This document shows, piece by piece, positions 1 through 9,588 of a stretch of 64,000 nucleotides of DNA. Source of the stretch: an uncultured Methanobrevibacter sp. (lineage in GTDB: Archaea > Methanobacteriota > Methanobacteria > Methanobacteriales > Methanobacteriaceae). Position 1 is the stretch's first letter. The number at the start of each line of letters is the position of its first letter. A program made the position numbers and the translations under genes. The stretch is taken from contig NZ_CAMJUE010000005.1 in NCBI RefSeq assembly GCF_946408925.1, forward strand, positions 1-64,000, in the 5' to 3' direction. Below the pieces are notes generated by a model. That model did not search any database. It saw only the letters and a program-made list of their open reading frames with translations, and was not told the origin of the DNA.

Positions 1-50
1 CAATTCATCCACGACCTAAAAAGAGGTCGTGGTATTCTTGCACGATTAAG
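1..50 (+). mobile_element. Putative right end (omega-RNA 3' hairpin) of an IS200/IS605-type TnpB element whose body lies left of the window
   Basis: attcat + perfect 9-bp hairpin CCACGACCT-aaaaag-AGGTCGTGG (9-32) followed by tattcttgc, resembling the right-end layout of IS605 tnpB elements; a comparable hairpin follows tnpB at 52444-52459. Confidence 0.5.
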
Positions 51-98
51 ATAAAAATTGCGAATTTTTTTGTAGTTAATTAATTCTGGAAATAGCAA

Positions 99-431
99 CC
101 TAACCATAGCCATGTTATTAAGCGAGCCAATTCGCCCAGGCCGACTCCCACGCTGGAGCGTTAGCGGAGGCGTGGAGGGGAGGCCTGGGTGAATAGACTT
201 GGCGAACATAAACTATAGTGAGGAAACGACCATTTCCTGCCGGTTCCGTAAGTCATCAATGAAAAAAGTAGTTTTATTTAAACAGCACCACCATTATATG
301 CAGTCCGAGCTTTAGGTCGAACTGGATGCCTTGAACGATAGCGAAAGGCCTATACTATAGACTTAACAATAGTAAGTTCGTCAAGGTTCGAGGAATAGGA
401 GCTTGTCCCCTATTCCGAGTTTATGGTTTGG
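99..431. ncRNA. Candidate structured non-coding RNA, family unidentified
   Basis: GC-rich island in AT-rich DNA; closing helix CCTAACCATA (99-108) / TATGGTTTGG (422-431); 12-bp helix TTCGCCCAGGCC (131-142) / GGCCTGGGTGAA (182-193) with flanking GCCAA/TTGGC and inner CCACGC/GCGTGG; hairpin GGAATAGG/CCTATTCC near 393-417. Confidence 0.5.
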
Positions 432-785
432 TATAGGTGAATTCGTCAAAAAAATGATTAATGAATGCTGGATGAAAATATTTAATTATTATTAGTTCTA
501 AAAAAAAGTAGTGTAGAGAGAACATAAATGATACAACTTTCGCATGAGTTTTCATATAAACTCTCTCCAATTATAATTAATTATTAATTTCATTTTTTAA
601 GTTATATATAAATAGCTATTTTTAACATGTGAATTTAAGGAATCAATTTTTTGATTTATTTATAGAATAAAAGCAAATACTTATGTTAATTTCTTTGAAT
701 TTAAGTTTCAAGAAAGTAAAATCATTAAAATTAAACATTGTGTTATTATAAGTCATATTTTACATTTTAAAAAAAGTAATGGAAT

Positions 786-858
786 GGGTCCGACGGGAAT
801 TGAACCCGCGACATCAAGGTTAAGAGCCAAGCGCTCTGCCAGACTGAGCTACGGACCC
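786..858 (-). tRNA. tRNA-Lys (CTT)
   Basis: Perfect 7-bp acceptor GGGTCCG/CGGACCC, D arm GCTC/GAGC, T arm GCGGG-TTCAATT-CCCGT, anticodon loop CTCTTAA. Confidence 0.9.
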
Positions 859-983
859 TTGATTTTTTTATAAAAATAATTATATGTTCTTCACCATATT
901 TAACTATTTTGTTTTGATATGATATTCTTAATCCAACTGGTTATGTTGTATCTTTAATTAATAATCAAATTAAATTATTTAAA

Positions 984-1196
984 TTAAAAATCATGTTTCA
1001 GTTCATCCAATAGAAATACATCTGCAATGAATTTTTGATTTAATGCCCTGGCGATTCGATTTGCATCAAGAAGGGTGACTTCGATTTGATTATTTTCTAT
1101 CGCAATCAAGTCTTCAAGTGAAATTCCAGTAATTTTAGACAGTTCCATTTGTGAAATATTGTTTTTTTGCCTCAATTCCCTTATTCTATTTTCCAT
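984..1196 (-). CDS. XRE-family helix-turn-helix protein
   Basis: IRELRQKNNISQMELSKITGISLEDLIAIENNQ pattern. Confidence 0.75.
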   Translation of the reverse strand: MENRIRELRQKNNISQMELSKITGISLEDLIAIENNQIEVTLLDANRIARALNQKFIADVFLLDELKHDF

Positions 1197-1256
1197 ATGA
1201 TGACCTTAATGTAATGTATTTATTACATCTATTTTAGATTTTCATCATTAATAAAA

Positions 1257-1646
1257 TTAATTAGGAACTACAGTGACATTTCCCTCATAACTGCATCCCT
1301 TATATTTACCATTTCCGGCAAATGTGAAATCACCATAATAGTTCTCATCCCCTGCATCAGGCAAATACTCCACATTGGTAATTGTAAACTCACCTTTTTC
1401 ATCGGTTTGGGCATCAACTATTGTCCCCATCTGATAGCCTGGCTTGTGGAAGGTTATTGTTTGATTGGCAACACCATTGCTGTATGCATCCATAAGCATT
1501 CCTGAAAATGATCCGTTTTCCTGAACTTCTGTTTCATTGAGGATTATGAATGTGGAAACATCGTTGTTGAACTGGAACCAGAACACTCCCATGCATATTA
1601 CAAATGCAACCAACAAGATTATTAAAAAATAACTCTGTTTTTCCAT
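1257..1646 (-). CDS. Small membrane-anchored protein with Ig/carboxypeptidase-regulatory-like domain
   Basis: N-terminal TM after MEKQSYF; 'GMLMDAYSNGVANQTITFHKPGYQMGTIVDAQTDEKGEFTITN' beta-sandwich pattern. Confidence 0.5.
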   Translation of the reverse strand: MEKQSYFLIILLVAFVICMGVFWFQFNNDVSTFIILNETEVQENGSFSGMLMDAYSNGVANQTITFHKPGYQMGTIVDAQTDEKGEFTITNVEYLPDAGDENYYGDFTFAGNGKYKGCSYEGNVTVVPN

Positions 1647-1731
1647 TATTTTCACCTTACTATTATATTGGAAAAACAATAAAATAAATTTTACTTAAAT
1701 TTCAATTCACAATTAACCTGGCCAAATTAAT

Positions 1732-2160
1732 TCAATGATTTAAAATCGCTTCACGCACCTTATCGACTGCAATCTGTTTTTTTGCAGGATATGCCGCAAT
1801 CTTAATTTTCAGATGAATCGCATCTCCCTTATCAAGGACGGTTAGTTTTTCATCGAGAGCATCAGTTTTATCGAATCTTAAAAACCAGTTACCTTTCTCA
1901 TCAGTTTTGCGCTCCAAATCATCATTTAACTTATCCAGGTCAACACTTTCTAGAAGTGTATTAAAAAAAGCTTTTGTGTATCGTTTTTTAGAAACAACAC
2001 CTGTCAAAATAAGTATTTTATCTTCAAGTAATCCTTCAGCCTCTTCAGCTTCTATTTCAGCTTCGGGAAGAATGTTTAAAATGGCTTCGGAAATCTCATC
2101 AACACTTTCATTTTCATAAACGAAAGCTCTGAATTTTATATTATGAATCATTTTTATCAA
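1732..2160 (-). CDS. Archaeal RNA-binding protein (PF01877/DUF54-like)
   Basis: Protein pattern; located next to rpl15e as commonly seen in archaea. Confidence 0.65.
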   Translation of the reverse strand: MIKMIHNIKFRAFVYENESVDEISEAILNILPEAEIEAEEAEGLLEDKILILTGVVSKKRYTKAFFNTLLESVDLDKLNDDLERKTDEKGNWFLRFDKTDALDEKLTVLDKGDAIHLKIKIAAYPAKKQIAVDKVREAILNH

Positions 2161-2177
2161 AAAAAGGAAAAGAAGAA

Positions 2178-2735
2178 TTATAATTTTCTTCTTCTAGCTT
2201 GTTCTGAGCCTTTTCCTTTAGATTTGATTCCACGTCCTTTGTTACCAGCACTGGTTAAGCCTCTGAGAGCTCTATTAGTGTGTTTTTTGGAACAGATCCA
2301 ATTGATTTTTTTATCGTTAACGATAGAAGGACTGTTAGGATCAACTAAAATTACTTCATAATATTTATGTTTTCCTGTAGACCATACCCAGTAGGAGTTT
2401 AATACTTCCATGTTAGGGTATTTTTTAGCTACACGTTCTTCTGCAATTCTTTGAATTGATTTAGCTTGAGTAATTTTGTTTACACCCATTCTTTTAGGTT
2501 TACGACCATTGAAACGACGGGTTTTCCTTCTTCCACCACGTCTTACTCTGGTTCTAACTAAAACGAAACCTTTTTTAGCTCTGTAACCTAAACTTCTAGC
2601 TCTGTCGAGCCTGGTTGGTCTTTCAATTCTTTGAACTGCACCTTGTTTTGCCCATTTAGGGGCTCTTTGCCACATGAGTTCACGTACGTAGGACTCATCT
2701 GGGTTTTTCCATGCGTCTCTAATATATTTATACAT
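2178..2735 (-). CDS. rpl15e: 50S ribosomal protein L15e
   Basis: [71 protein letters not shown]. Confidence 0.95.
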   Translation of the reverse strand: MYKYIRDAWKNPDESYVRELMWQRAPKWAKQGAVQRIERPTRLDRARSLGYRAKKGFVLVRTRVRRGGRRKTRRFNGRKPKRMGVNKITQAKSIQRIAEERVAKKYPNMEVLNSYWVWSTGKHKYYEVILVDPNSPSIVNDKKINWICSKKHTNRALRGLTSAGNKGRGIKSKGKGSEQARRRKL

Positions 2736-3017
2736 AAATAACACCTTTTTGTTCAGCCACGAGGGCCACATCCATATGGGAACTTATCCCAAAAAAAGTA
2801 ATTATAACTGTTAAATTTTTAACAGTAATCAAATATTTGTTTTATGCATTTATAAAAGTATCGATGAAATTAAAGATACATTAATTTCTCTAAAATCAAA
2901 ATTTTTTACAACACAAAATTTGAATCAAGATTTTATTTTATTGAAATTCACAGAGAAAATTTAAAAAATATTCTCATTTTGTGCATCCTACATTATAAGT
3001 TAGGGCAACTCAATAAT

Positions 3018-3197
3018 TTAGATATAATCTGATTCCAATTTTTCAAGAAATTGTCCAATAGACTCTTCCCATTTTCGTAAATCTTCATCAGAAACACAAA
3101 CCGGTCTTTCAAGATTTACTTTAAATTCTTCAGGATATTTTGGAATCCCTCTACATTTGGACACATAACCAAATCGTTCTTTTATATTATTAGACAT
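3018..3197 (-). CDS. Small protein (59 aa) downstream of and overlapping the JAB-like gene
   Basis: ATG overlaps the upstream stop (TAATG at 3197); MSNNIKERFGYVSKCRGIPKYPEEFKVNLERPVCVSDEDLRKWEESIGQFLEKLESDYI; shorter than the ORF-track cutoff. Confidence 0.6.
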   Translation of the reverse strand: MSNNIKERFGYVSKCRGIPKYPEEFKVNLERPVCVSDEDLRKWEESIGQFLEKLESDYI

Positions 3198-3928
3198 TAC
3201 TGAATCTCCTTTTTAATTAAAAATAAATCGATTTCATTAATATTTTTATCAATATTATTTAACAGATAATCTCCAATATATAATTCTATCATAGAATTAA
3301 TAATATCTGCATCAACATACATTAATTTAATTTTATCATTAATACTATTCATATCTTTTGCAAGATGATATTGAAACTTTTGTCTAATCTCTTTTTCAAC
3401 ATTGCCTCTAAATCCAACAATCCAAAAAACATTAGGGGAAATAATAATTTCATAGTCTTCAAATTCATTGCTTAGAATATCAAAATTATCAGAAGATGGA
3501 AAAGAATAATAATTTTTCGGATGATTATGCAACGAAGCAATATATCGCTCTTTAAGATGAATTCGATCATATTGCCCACCAGTTTTATCTTCCTCACCTT
3601 TCCAACTGTATATCACTTCTCCAGTTGTATAATCAAAGTACAGCATCCATTCAACTTCCTCATTAACGGTTTTTCTGTAAAATTCATCAACCAATCTGCA
3701 AGCCTCATCGCAAAACTCATCCGGCAAATCTTGAGGATCAATTGACCCAACTGACTTATCAACCCTCAATAATTTATACTCCAACCAATCAGCATCGGGA
3801 AACTCGATACCGTCAAATGACAATACCAAACCTCCACTATCATCAGTAAAAAATCTTTTAAAATCCTCAACTGAAAAAAGAAATACAAAAAATCCAATTA
3901 TTAACAAAGCCAATTTCTTCAAAATCAT
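3197..3928 (-). CDS. Membrane-anchored JAB/JAMM-like metalloprotease-fold protein
   Basis: N-terminal hydrophobic segment; 'SLHNHPKNYYSFPSSDN' resembles HxHP...SxxD. Confidence 0.45.
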   Translation of the reverse strand: MILKKLALLIIGFFVFLFSVEDFKRFFTDDSGGLVLSFDGIEFPDADWLEYKLLRVDKSVGSIDPQDLPDEFCDEACRLVDEFYRKTVNEEVEWMLYFDYTTGEVIYSWKGEEDKTGGQYDRIHLKERYIASLHNHPKNYYSFPSSDNFDILSNEFEDYEIIISPNVFWIVGFRGNVEKEIRQKFQYHLAKDMNSINDKIKLMYVDADIINSMIELYIGDYLLNNIDKNINEIDLFLIKKEIQ

Positions 3929-4067
3929 AAAGTATATTAACTTTTAAAGCATATAAAACAATCAGTTACGGATAAAAGCAATTTTACAGTCTCAAATCAA
4001 TATTTCAAAGATATACAATATTGTTATAAAAAAATAGTGAAAAAGGAGTTGGAAACTCCCATAATTT

Positions 4068-4379
4068 TTAACCCGATACCATCACAAGCTCACCTGTGGT
4101 CGGGTCTTCATATACCTTTCCGACTTCACTGTAGCCGCTGTCTTCAAGCCCTCCAGCATCAGTGTAGTTTTGGGAAAATGTTTCTGCTGTTGAAACGTCC
4201 TGTGTGGATTGGGATTGTGTTATCATATCTGGATTTGCAGATAATGCCATGATTGCAAAGATTAAAAACCCCAATGCCAGTACGAGCATTGCATCTGAAA
4301 GGTTATTCAATCCGCTCATCGGATCATCATCTACGGATTCTGAAATCCTTCTTCTTTTTCTAAGCATGATTTTCACCAT
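4068..4379 (-). CDS. DUF2149-like small membrane protein (ExbD-like topology)
   Basis: One TM after basic N terminus; directly downstream of MotA/TolQ/ExbB-like gene. Confidence 0.5.
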   Translation of the reverse strand: MVKIMLRKRRRISESVDDDPMSGLNNLSDAMLVLALGFLIFAIMALSANPDMITQSQSTQDVSTAETFSQNYTDAGGLEDSGYSEVGKVYEDPTTGELVMVSG

Positions 4380-5014
4380 CTGTTAATAGTTTCAAGTTCC
4401 GCTTCAGCAACAGTTTCAACATCAATCAGTTCGGCTTCATACCATTGCTTTTTGTATTTTGAAATTAAAAATGCAATGGCTCCTATGGTCAAACCGGTAA
4501 CTGTGGTGTCGAATGCAATTGTTAGGGATTGTGCAAGTGTTGCAATGTCCCCGGTTCCAAGTGCTGCAAGTCCTGGTCCCAGTGGTATTAAGGTACCGAG
4601 CAGTCCTAAACTTGGACCTACACAAACAAGAATATCAGTCTTATTGGTTTTTTTGATTAGTCTTGTCTCCTCTGCGGAAATCAGTTCGCTTGCAAGTGCT
4701 TTTCTTGCATCAGGTCCGATGTCATGGTTGTCTGCTATTCTTGTTAGAACTTCCTTTTGATAATCGAACAAATTGCTGTTACTTACTTCCTCTTTCATCT
4801 GGTCTACATTGGATGAAAATGAAACTCTTCTTACCAAATCCTCCAAATCTCTTGAACTTATGGATTTTCTTGAAATGAATTCATTGATCAATCCTCCGAA
4901 AGATAAAATAACTATAACTATTCCAATTACAAGCAAGACTATAACCGGAGTCAGAAGACTTTCGGAAATTATATGAATCAATGAGGTCAGTGTTTCAGTT
5001 CCCTGAATTATCAT
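4373..5014 (-). CDS. MotA/TolQ/ExbB proton channel family protein
   Basis: 'VGPSLGLLGTLIPLGPGLAALGTGDIATLAQSLTIAFDTTVTGLTIGAIAFLISK' motif. Confidence 0.75.
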   Translation of the reverse strand: MIIQGTETLTSLIHIISESLLTPVIVLLVIGIVIVILSFGGLINEFISRKSISSRDLEDLVRRVSFSSNVDQMKEEVSNSNLFDYQKEVLTRIADNHDIGPDARKALASELISAEETRLIKKTNKTDILVCVGPSLGLLGTLIPLGPGLAALGTGDIATLAQSLTIAFDTTVTGLTIGAIAFLISKYKKQWYEAELIDVETVAEAELETINRW

Positions 5015-5661
5015 GAATTTCCTCCTTTATTATCATTTATAACAACGCCCACCACCAAAACAACAATGATTCCAATTATGACATAAATCAGCTGATAAGT
5101 TGGAGTTAAAATTAGAAACGGACTAAACATTGTGTAATCCAGGTTTCTTGTTGAATTGTAGGTCAATGCAAAAATAAACATCAATATTGAAGACAGTGAC
5201 ATGTATTCGCCTACAATTACTGAGTATTGTCGTTTTGCATGACGCAATAATTTTGTAAGCTGATAAACAATAAACATTATTAAAAAAACGAATAAGGAAT
5301 ATGATACTGTGCTAGAAATATCAAGAGTTGATTGGGATGCAAACAGCACCACAGACATGAAATATACAGCAGACACTACATATAACGGTAATTTAAAGTT
5401 ATCTGTTTTTACATAATAAACTGTTGAAGCGAATATTAAAATAGCAATCACCAGGAATATGTAGCTGAAATTATCCAATAAAAAGATTTGTTGAATTTCC
5501 AGATAACCTGAAGCGTATATTAAAAGGAATGTCATGACTGAAAACATCAATGATGCCATTATCAGTTTGATGTTGTTTAACCTGTAATTTCCAAAAATCA
5601 AGGAAATATTGGCAGCGAATAAGACCAACAGTATTAATAAGTATCCTCCAATCAAGTCCAT
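5011..5661 (-). CDS. Polytopic membrane protein coupled to the ExbB-like gene
   Basis: Many TM segments; 4-nt overlap with next ORF. Confidence 0.45.
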   Translation of the reverse strand: MDLIGGYLLILLVLFAANISLIFGNYRLNNIKLIMASLMFSVMTFLLIYASGYLEIQQIFLLDNFSYIFLVIAILIFASTVYYVKTDNFKLPLYVVSAVYFMSVVLFASQSTLDISSTVSYSLFVFLIMFIVYQLTKLLRHAKRQYSVIVGEYMSLSSILMFIFALTYNSTRNLDYTMFSPFLILTPTYQLIYVIIGIIVVLVVGVVINDNKGGNS

Positions 5662-5873
5662 CTTTTCAACCTTATCCCTTATCTAATTAAATATTAAACA
5701 ACATGAATATATAAACATATCGTAATGAATAATTTAAAAATAAATTTAAGTAATAAAAATTTCCTAAATTAATAAAATAAGAATTAAAATTAGTTAAACT
5801 AAAAACAAAGATTAAATTTTGAAAAATATGAAAAAATAGATAAAATTAAAAGAAAAATAAAATACAATGTAAA

Positions 5874-6452
5874 TTATTCTTCAATTAATTCATAATAAGA
5901 ACCTTCCGCACATGACCTGCAAACTGGCTTTCCACCAATCAACTTATGCCTGCCGTCAGACACCTTTTCGCCACAGACTGAACAGAAGACAGTGGTGTAA
6001 GGTTTACCCGGCATATCGCCCGGACCCAATTCAATTTTAACCCTGTCAACCTTGAAGAGTTCCTCAGGAGGTGTGCGTCTGAAACGTGCAATCATTTCCT
6101 CCTTTGTTTCCTCATCCTTGAATTTCTTGTTTGCATCGGCATCTGTGATTCTTAATGCCTCACCAGTGTCCTGATTCATGAAAGTGGCTGCGAATTTTCC
6201 ATAATACATCTGTTTCAGTGTTCTTTTACCCATGGAACATCCTGTAACTGACTGTACAGCATCAGACATGCACCTGTCGATTTCAAGAAATACAATCAGG
6301 TTTTTATGCCTTTCATTTAATGGCATTCCAAGCAGTTCCAGACCGTACATTGCAAGTTTTGTTCCGATTGCGATTCCACCACAGATATGTCCATGAAATT
6401 CTCCAGCCTTTGCCAGCTGATCCTCATAATCCTTTTCATTCATAGTTATCAC
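5874..6452 (-). CDS. FmdE family protein (formylmethanofuran dehydrogenase subunit E-like) with C-terminal zinc ribbon
   Basis: GEFHGHICGGIAIGTKLAMYGLELLG ... EIDRCMSDAVQSVTGCSMGKRTL ... CSVCGEKVSDGRHKLIGGKPVCRSC. Confidence 0.85.
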   Translation of the reverse strand: MITMNEKDYEDQLAKAGEFHGHICGGIAIGTKLAMYGLELLGMPLNERHKNLIVFLEIDRCMSDAVQSVTGCSMGKRTLKQMYYGKFAATFMNQDTGEALRITDADANKKFKDEETKEEMIARFRRTPPEELFKVDRVKIELGPGDMPGKPYTTVFCSVCGEKVSDGRHKLIGGKPVCRSCAEGSYYELIEE

Positions 6453-7256
6453 CTATAAGTCTAATTTTAAGTTTGTCTTTAATGGTACACAAACCTTTCT
6501 TTTGCCACCCAAATCCATCAGCCTAACATCAATGGAATATGCCTTTCGCAAATTTTCCTCTGTCACCACATCATCGGGAGTTCCAAAATCAATGAATCCT
6601 CCGTCTTTCATGATTGCCACTTTTGTTGAACTTAAAAAAGCATGATCCGGAAAATGTGATGACATTATGATTGAAAGACCAGATTTTGAGAGGTTGTCAA
6701 TTATTTCCAAAAGCTTTATCTGATTTCCGAAATCCAAATGGGATGTCGGCTCATCCAAGATTAATATATCCGGCTTTTGGCACAACACCCTTGCAAGAAA
6801 TACAAGTTGTCTTTCACCACCGCTTAGGTTGGTGTATTCCTTGTCCTTTAAATCTTCAATTCCCAATATTTTCAATGATTCAAGTGCTATCCTTTTGTCA
6901 TCTTCTTTTGGGGAATCTGTCAGGTTAAGGTATGGTGCCCTTCCCATCAGCACCACATCAAATACCTTGAATGGAAATGATGGAACATGTGCCTGAGGAA
7001 TATAACCGACATGTTTTGAAATCTGCCTGAATGAGAGTTTCGTGATGTTTTCACCATTGATGAGTATTTCACCTGAGCTGATGTCATGCAAGCCGTTAAG
7101 GCATTTTATCAGAGTGGTTTTTCCGGTTCCGTTTGGCCCTAGAATGCATAACACATCACCCTTATCAATGGAAAAACTGATATTTGAAAATATTTCATCC
7201 CCGTCATAGTCGAAGGAGATGTTTTTTGCTTCAAACAGTTTGTTTTCTATGACCAT
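6453..7256 (-). CDS. ABC transporter ATPase (iron/corrinoid/FecE-BtuD type)
   Basis: Walker A GPNGTGKTT, LSGGERQL signature, Walker B ILILDEPTSHLD. Confidence 0.9.
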   Translation of the reverse strand: MVIENKLFEAKNISFDYDGDEIFSNISFSIDKGDVLCILGPNGTGKTTLIKCLNGLHDISSGEILINGENITKLSFRQISKHVGYIPQAHVPSFPFKVFDVVLMGRAPYLNLTDSPKEDDKRIALESLKILGIEDLKDKEYTNLSGGERQLVFLARVLCQKPDILILDEPTSHLDFGNQIKLLEIIDNLSKSGLSIIMSSHFPDHAFLSSTKVAIMKDGGFIDFGTPDDVVTEENLRKAYSIDVRLMDLGGKRKVCVPLKTNLKLDL

Positions 7257-8260
7257 TCTGAATAACCTCTCTTAAGTAAGTATAAAAATATTGGAACTCC
7301 AATTATTGCCGTAAGTATTCCTATTGGGATTTCAATGGCTATCACTGCACGTGAAATGTTGTCAATTAGCAAGAGGAAACTTGCACCCAGACTGAGTGAT
7401 GCCGGAAGCAATACCCTGTTGTCAGGCCCCACTATCATACGGGACATGTGCGGTATGATTAATCCAATCCAGCCGACAATACCGCTTATAGATACTGCGG
7501 CAGATGTAAGTAGTGTGCATCCTGCAATTATCAGCAGTCTTATTCTTGAGGGATTTAAGCCTAGGGACTGTGCCTCCTCATCGCCCATGGCAAGCAGGTT
7601 CATGTGCCATCTTAAAACGAGCAGTATGATAAGTCCAATTATTACAGGTATTGCTATCATCAACAGTTTATCCATATTGATTGATGCAAGTGAGCCCATA
7701 AGCCAGTAGACGATTTCAGGGAGTTTATCATCAGGATCTGCAATAAATTTGATTGCAGATATCAGCGAATTGAAGAATGCTGATATTGCAACTCCTGAAA
7801 GCACCAGCACAAGTATTCCTCCGGCCTTGTATGATTTTGATATGAGATAGGTTGCGGAAACTGATATCAAACCGAAGATAAATGCGAAAATCTGTGTTAT
7901 TATATTGGCTCCGCTTAAAAGTATTCCAAGAGCTGCACCGAATCCTGCACCGTTTGACACTCCCAACAGGTCAGAGGAGACAAGAGGGTTTTTGAATATT
8001 GACTGGAATGCAGCACCGGAAATTGCAAGGCATGCTCCTACAACTATTGCTCCGATGATTCTTGGAAGTCTTATTTCAAAGACTATTGTTGTTACTGTTG
8101 GTGAAACCTCAAGCTGAGGGAATATTGGGGATAAAATCGTATTGATGACATCAATCGGGCTGATCGGATATCTTCCAATGAGAAATGAAGCAAAAAATAT
8201 GATAATTGGAAGAAAGATTAAAAGTACAATGCTTATAATCTCCCGTGTATCCTTATCCAT
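7247..8260 (-). CDS. FecCD/BtuC-family ABC transporter permease
   Basis: RLPRIIGAIVVGACLAISGAAFQSIFKNPLVSSDLLGVSNGAGFGAALG. Confidence 0.9.
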   Translation of the reverse strand: MDKDTREIISIVLLIFLPIIIFFASFLIGRYPISPIDVINTILSPIFPQLEVSPTVTTIVFEIRLPRIIGAIVVGACLAISGAAFQSIFKNPLVSSDLLGVSNGAGFGAALGILLSGANIITQIFAFIFGLISVSATYLISKSYKAGGILVLVLSGVAISAFFNSLISAIKFIADPDDKLPEIVYWLMGSLASINMDKLLMIAIPVIIGLIILLVLRWHMNLLAMGDEEAQSLGLNPSRIRLLIIAGCTLLTSAAVSISGIVGWIGLIIPHMSRMIVGPDNRVLLPASLSLGASFLLLIDNISRAVIAIEIPIGILTAIIGVPIFLYLLKRGYSEWS

Positions 8261-8274
8261 TTAAATCCCTTTTT

Positions 8275-9381
8275 TTATAGATTAGATTCCTTTAAGCCTG
8301 AATCGAGAAGAATCTGTTTTGCCTCATCATCACTTAAATCATAGTGATAGAAGTTTGAGTAGAATTCTTTTGTTGCATCAACCATGTTGATGTCCTGGTA
8401 GTCATCCGGATAAATTGCCTTTGCAGTCCATGGCGCTCCGATAATCATGTTTGCTCCAACAGGTCTGTCGAACCATTTGAACGGTGATTGTGGAGACAGA
8501 TAGACTTCCTTGTTTTTGACCGCATCAAGCTTGTTCCAGTTCGGATTATCATAAACGCTTGCATAGAATTCCGGATCGTTAGTGATTATTACATCAGGAT
8601 TCCAGCTTATCACCTGTTCGATTGACACCTGCACGCCGCTGGTTGTGTTTCCCTGAGCAACTGAATCTGCAACGTTCACTCCACCTACAAGGTCGATAAG
8701 CTGACCGTGTGTGGAATGTGAAGGATTGGTTTGAAGTCCGTCATCTCCCTGAGCATAGTAGACTGTCTTTTTATTGCTATCTGTTAATTTGGATGACTTG
8801 TCCTTGATTATCTTCAGGTATCTATCATTGAAGTCATTGAGCTCTTTTGCCTTGTCCTGTGCTCCCACAACCTCTCCCATGAATGTTATTGACTCTCCAA
8901 TCTTTTCAACGCTGGTTGTGTCCTTGACTGCAATTACAGGTATTGATCCGAATTTATCCTGATGTTCCTTGACTGTTGATGCGTCACCGTCACCGCCCTC
9001 ATCAATTGATTCTATTACAATGTCCGGTTCTGATGCGATGAATTCCTCATAGCTTCCGTCCTGTGTACCGTACCATCCGCCTACAACCGGCAGGTTCTGG
9101 TATTGACTTGGAACATATTTCATCTCATCATCTGTCCACTGGAAGTTGACGGCTTTAAGCTTGTCCGGTGCAATCATATACAATACGGTAGTCATTGGAG
9201 GGCTGGTGGCCACCACATTGCTGACAGATGCTGGGATTTCAACATCCCGGCCAATCATGTCTGTGACATTTTTTGATCCCACAGTTTCTACAGTCGAAGG
9301 TGTTAAAAACAGGTGTGTAGCAACTCCCGCTACAACCAAAACAACTAATAGTAAGATTATAACTTTAATTTTCTTTTCCAT
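8275..9381 (-). CDS. ABC transporter substrate-binding protein (BtuF/FepB type)
   Basis: Signal anchor; 'VTDMIGRDVEIPASVSNVVATSPPMTTVLYMIAPDKL'. Confidence 0.85.
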   Translation of the reverse strand: MEKKIKVIILLLVVLVVAGVATHLFLTPSTVETVGSKNVTDMIGRDVEIPASVSNVVATSPPMTTVLYMIAPDKLKAVNFQWTDDEMKYVPSQYQNLPVVGGWYGTQDGSYEEFIASEPDIVIESIDEGGDGDASTVKEHQDKFGSIPVIAVKDTTSVEKIGESITFMGEVVGAQDKAKELNDFNDRYLKIIKDKSSKLTDSNKKTVYYAQGDDGLQTNPSHSTHGQLIDLVGGVNVADSVAQGNTTSGVQVSIEQVISWNPDVIITNDPEFYASVYDNPNWNKLDAVKNKEVYLSPQSPFKWFDRPVGANMIIGAPWTAKAIYPDDYQDINMVDATKEFYSNFYHYDLSDDEAKQILLDSGLKESNL

Positions 9382-9588
9382 TTATATAAACCCCAATGTA
9401 ATTTATCGATAAGAATATATATTCATGAAGTTATTAAATAAGTTTTCTAAAAATTCATAAAATTAATGCAAAATAATTAATCCAAGAATATATTAATAAA
9501 AAAATAATGAAAAACAGATTAAATTAAATTAAAACAAGTATAAAACAAGATTTAAAGAAAATATAAATTATTATCGTTGTAATGAAGT

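Noticed and set aside
99-431. Assignment of the structured RNA as SRP 7S RNA or RNase P RNA
   Set aside because: No SRP helix-8 GGAA/AGCA core was found on either strand, and only a short GAGGAAA-like match exists for RNase P without the CR-V/ACAGAA signature
421-555. 44-aa minus-strand ORF (MKTHAKVVSFMFSLHYFF...) with GGAGAGAG upstream
   Set aside because: Overlaps the structured RNA's terminal helix, composition looks like AT-rich noise, no recognisable homology
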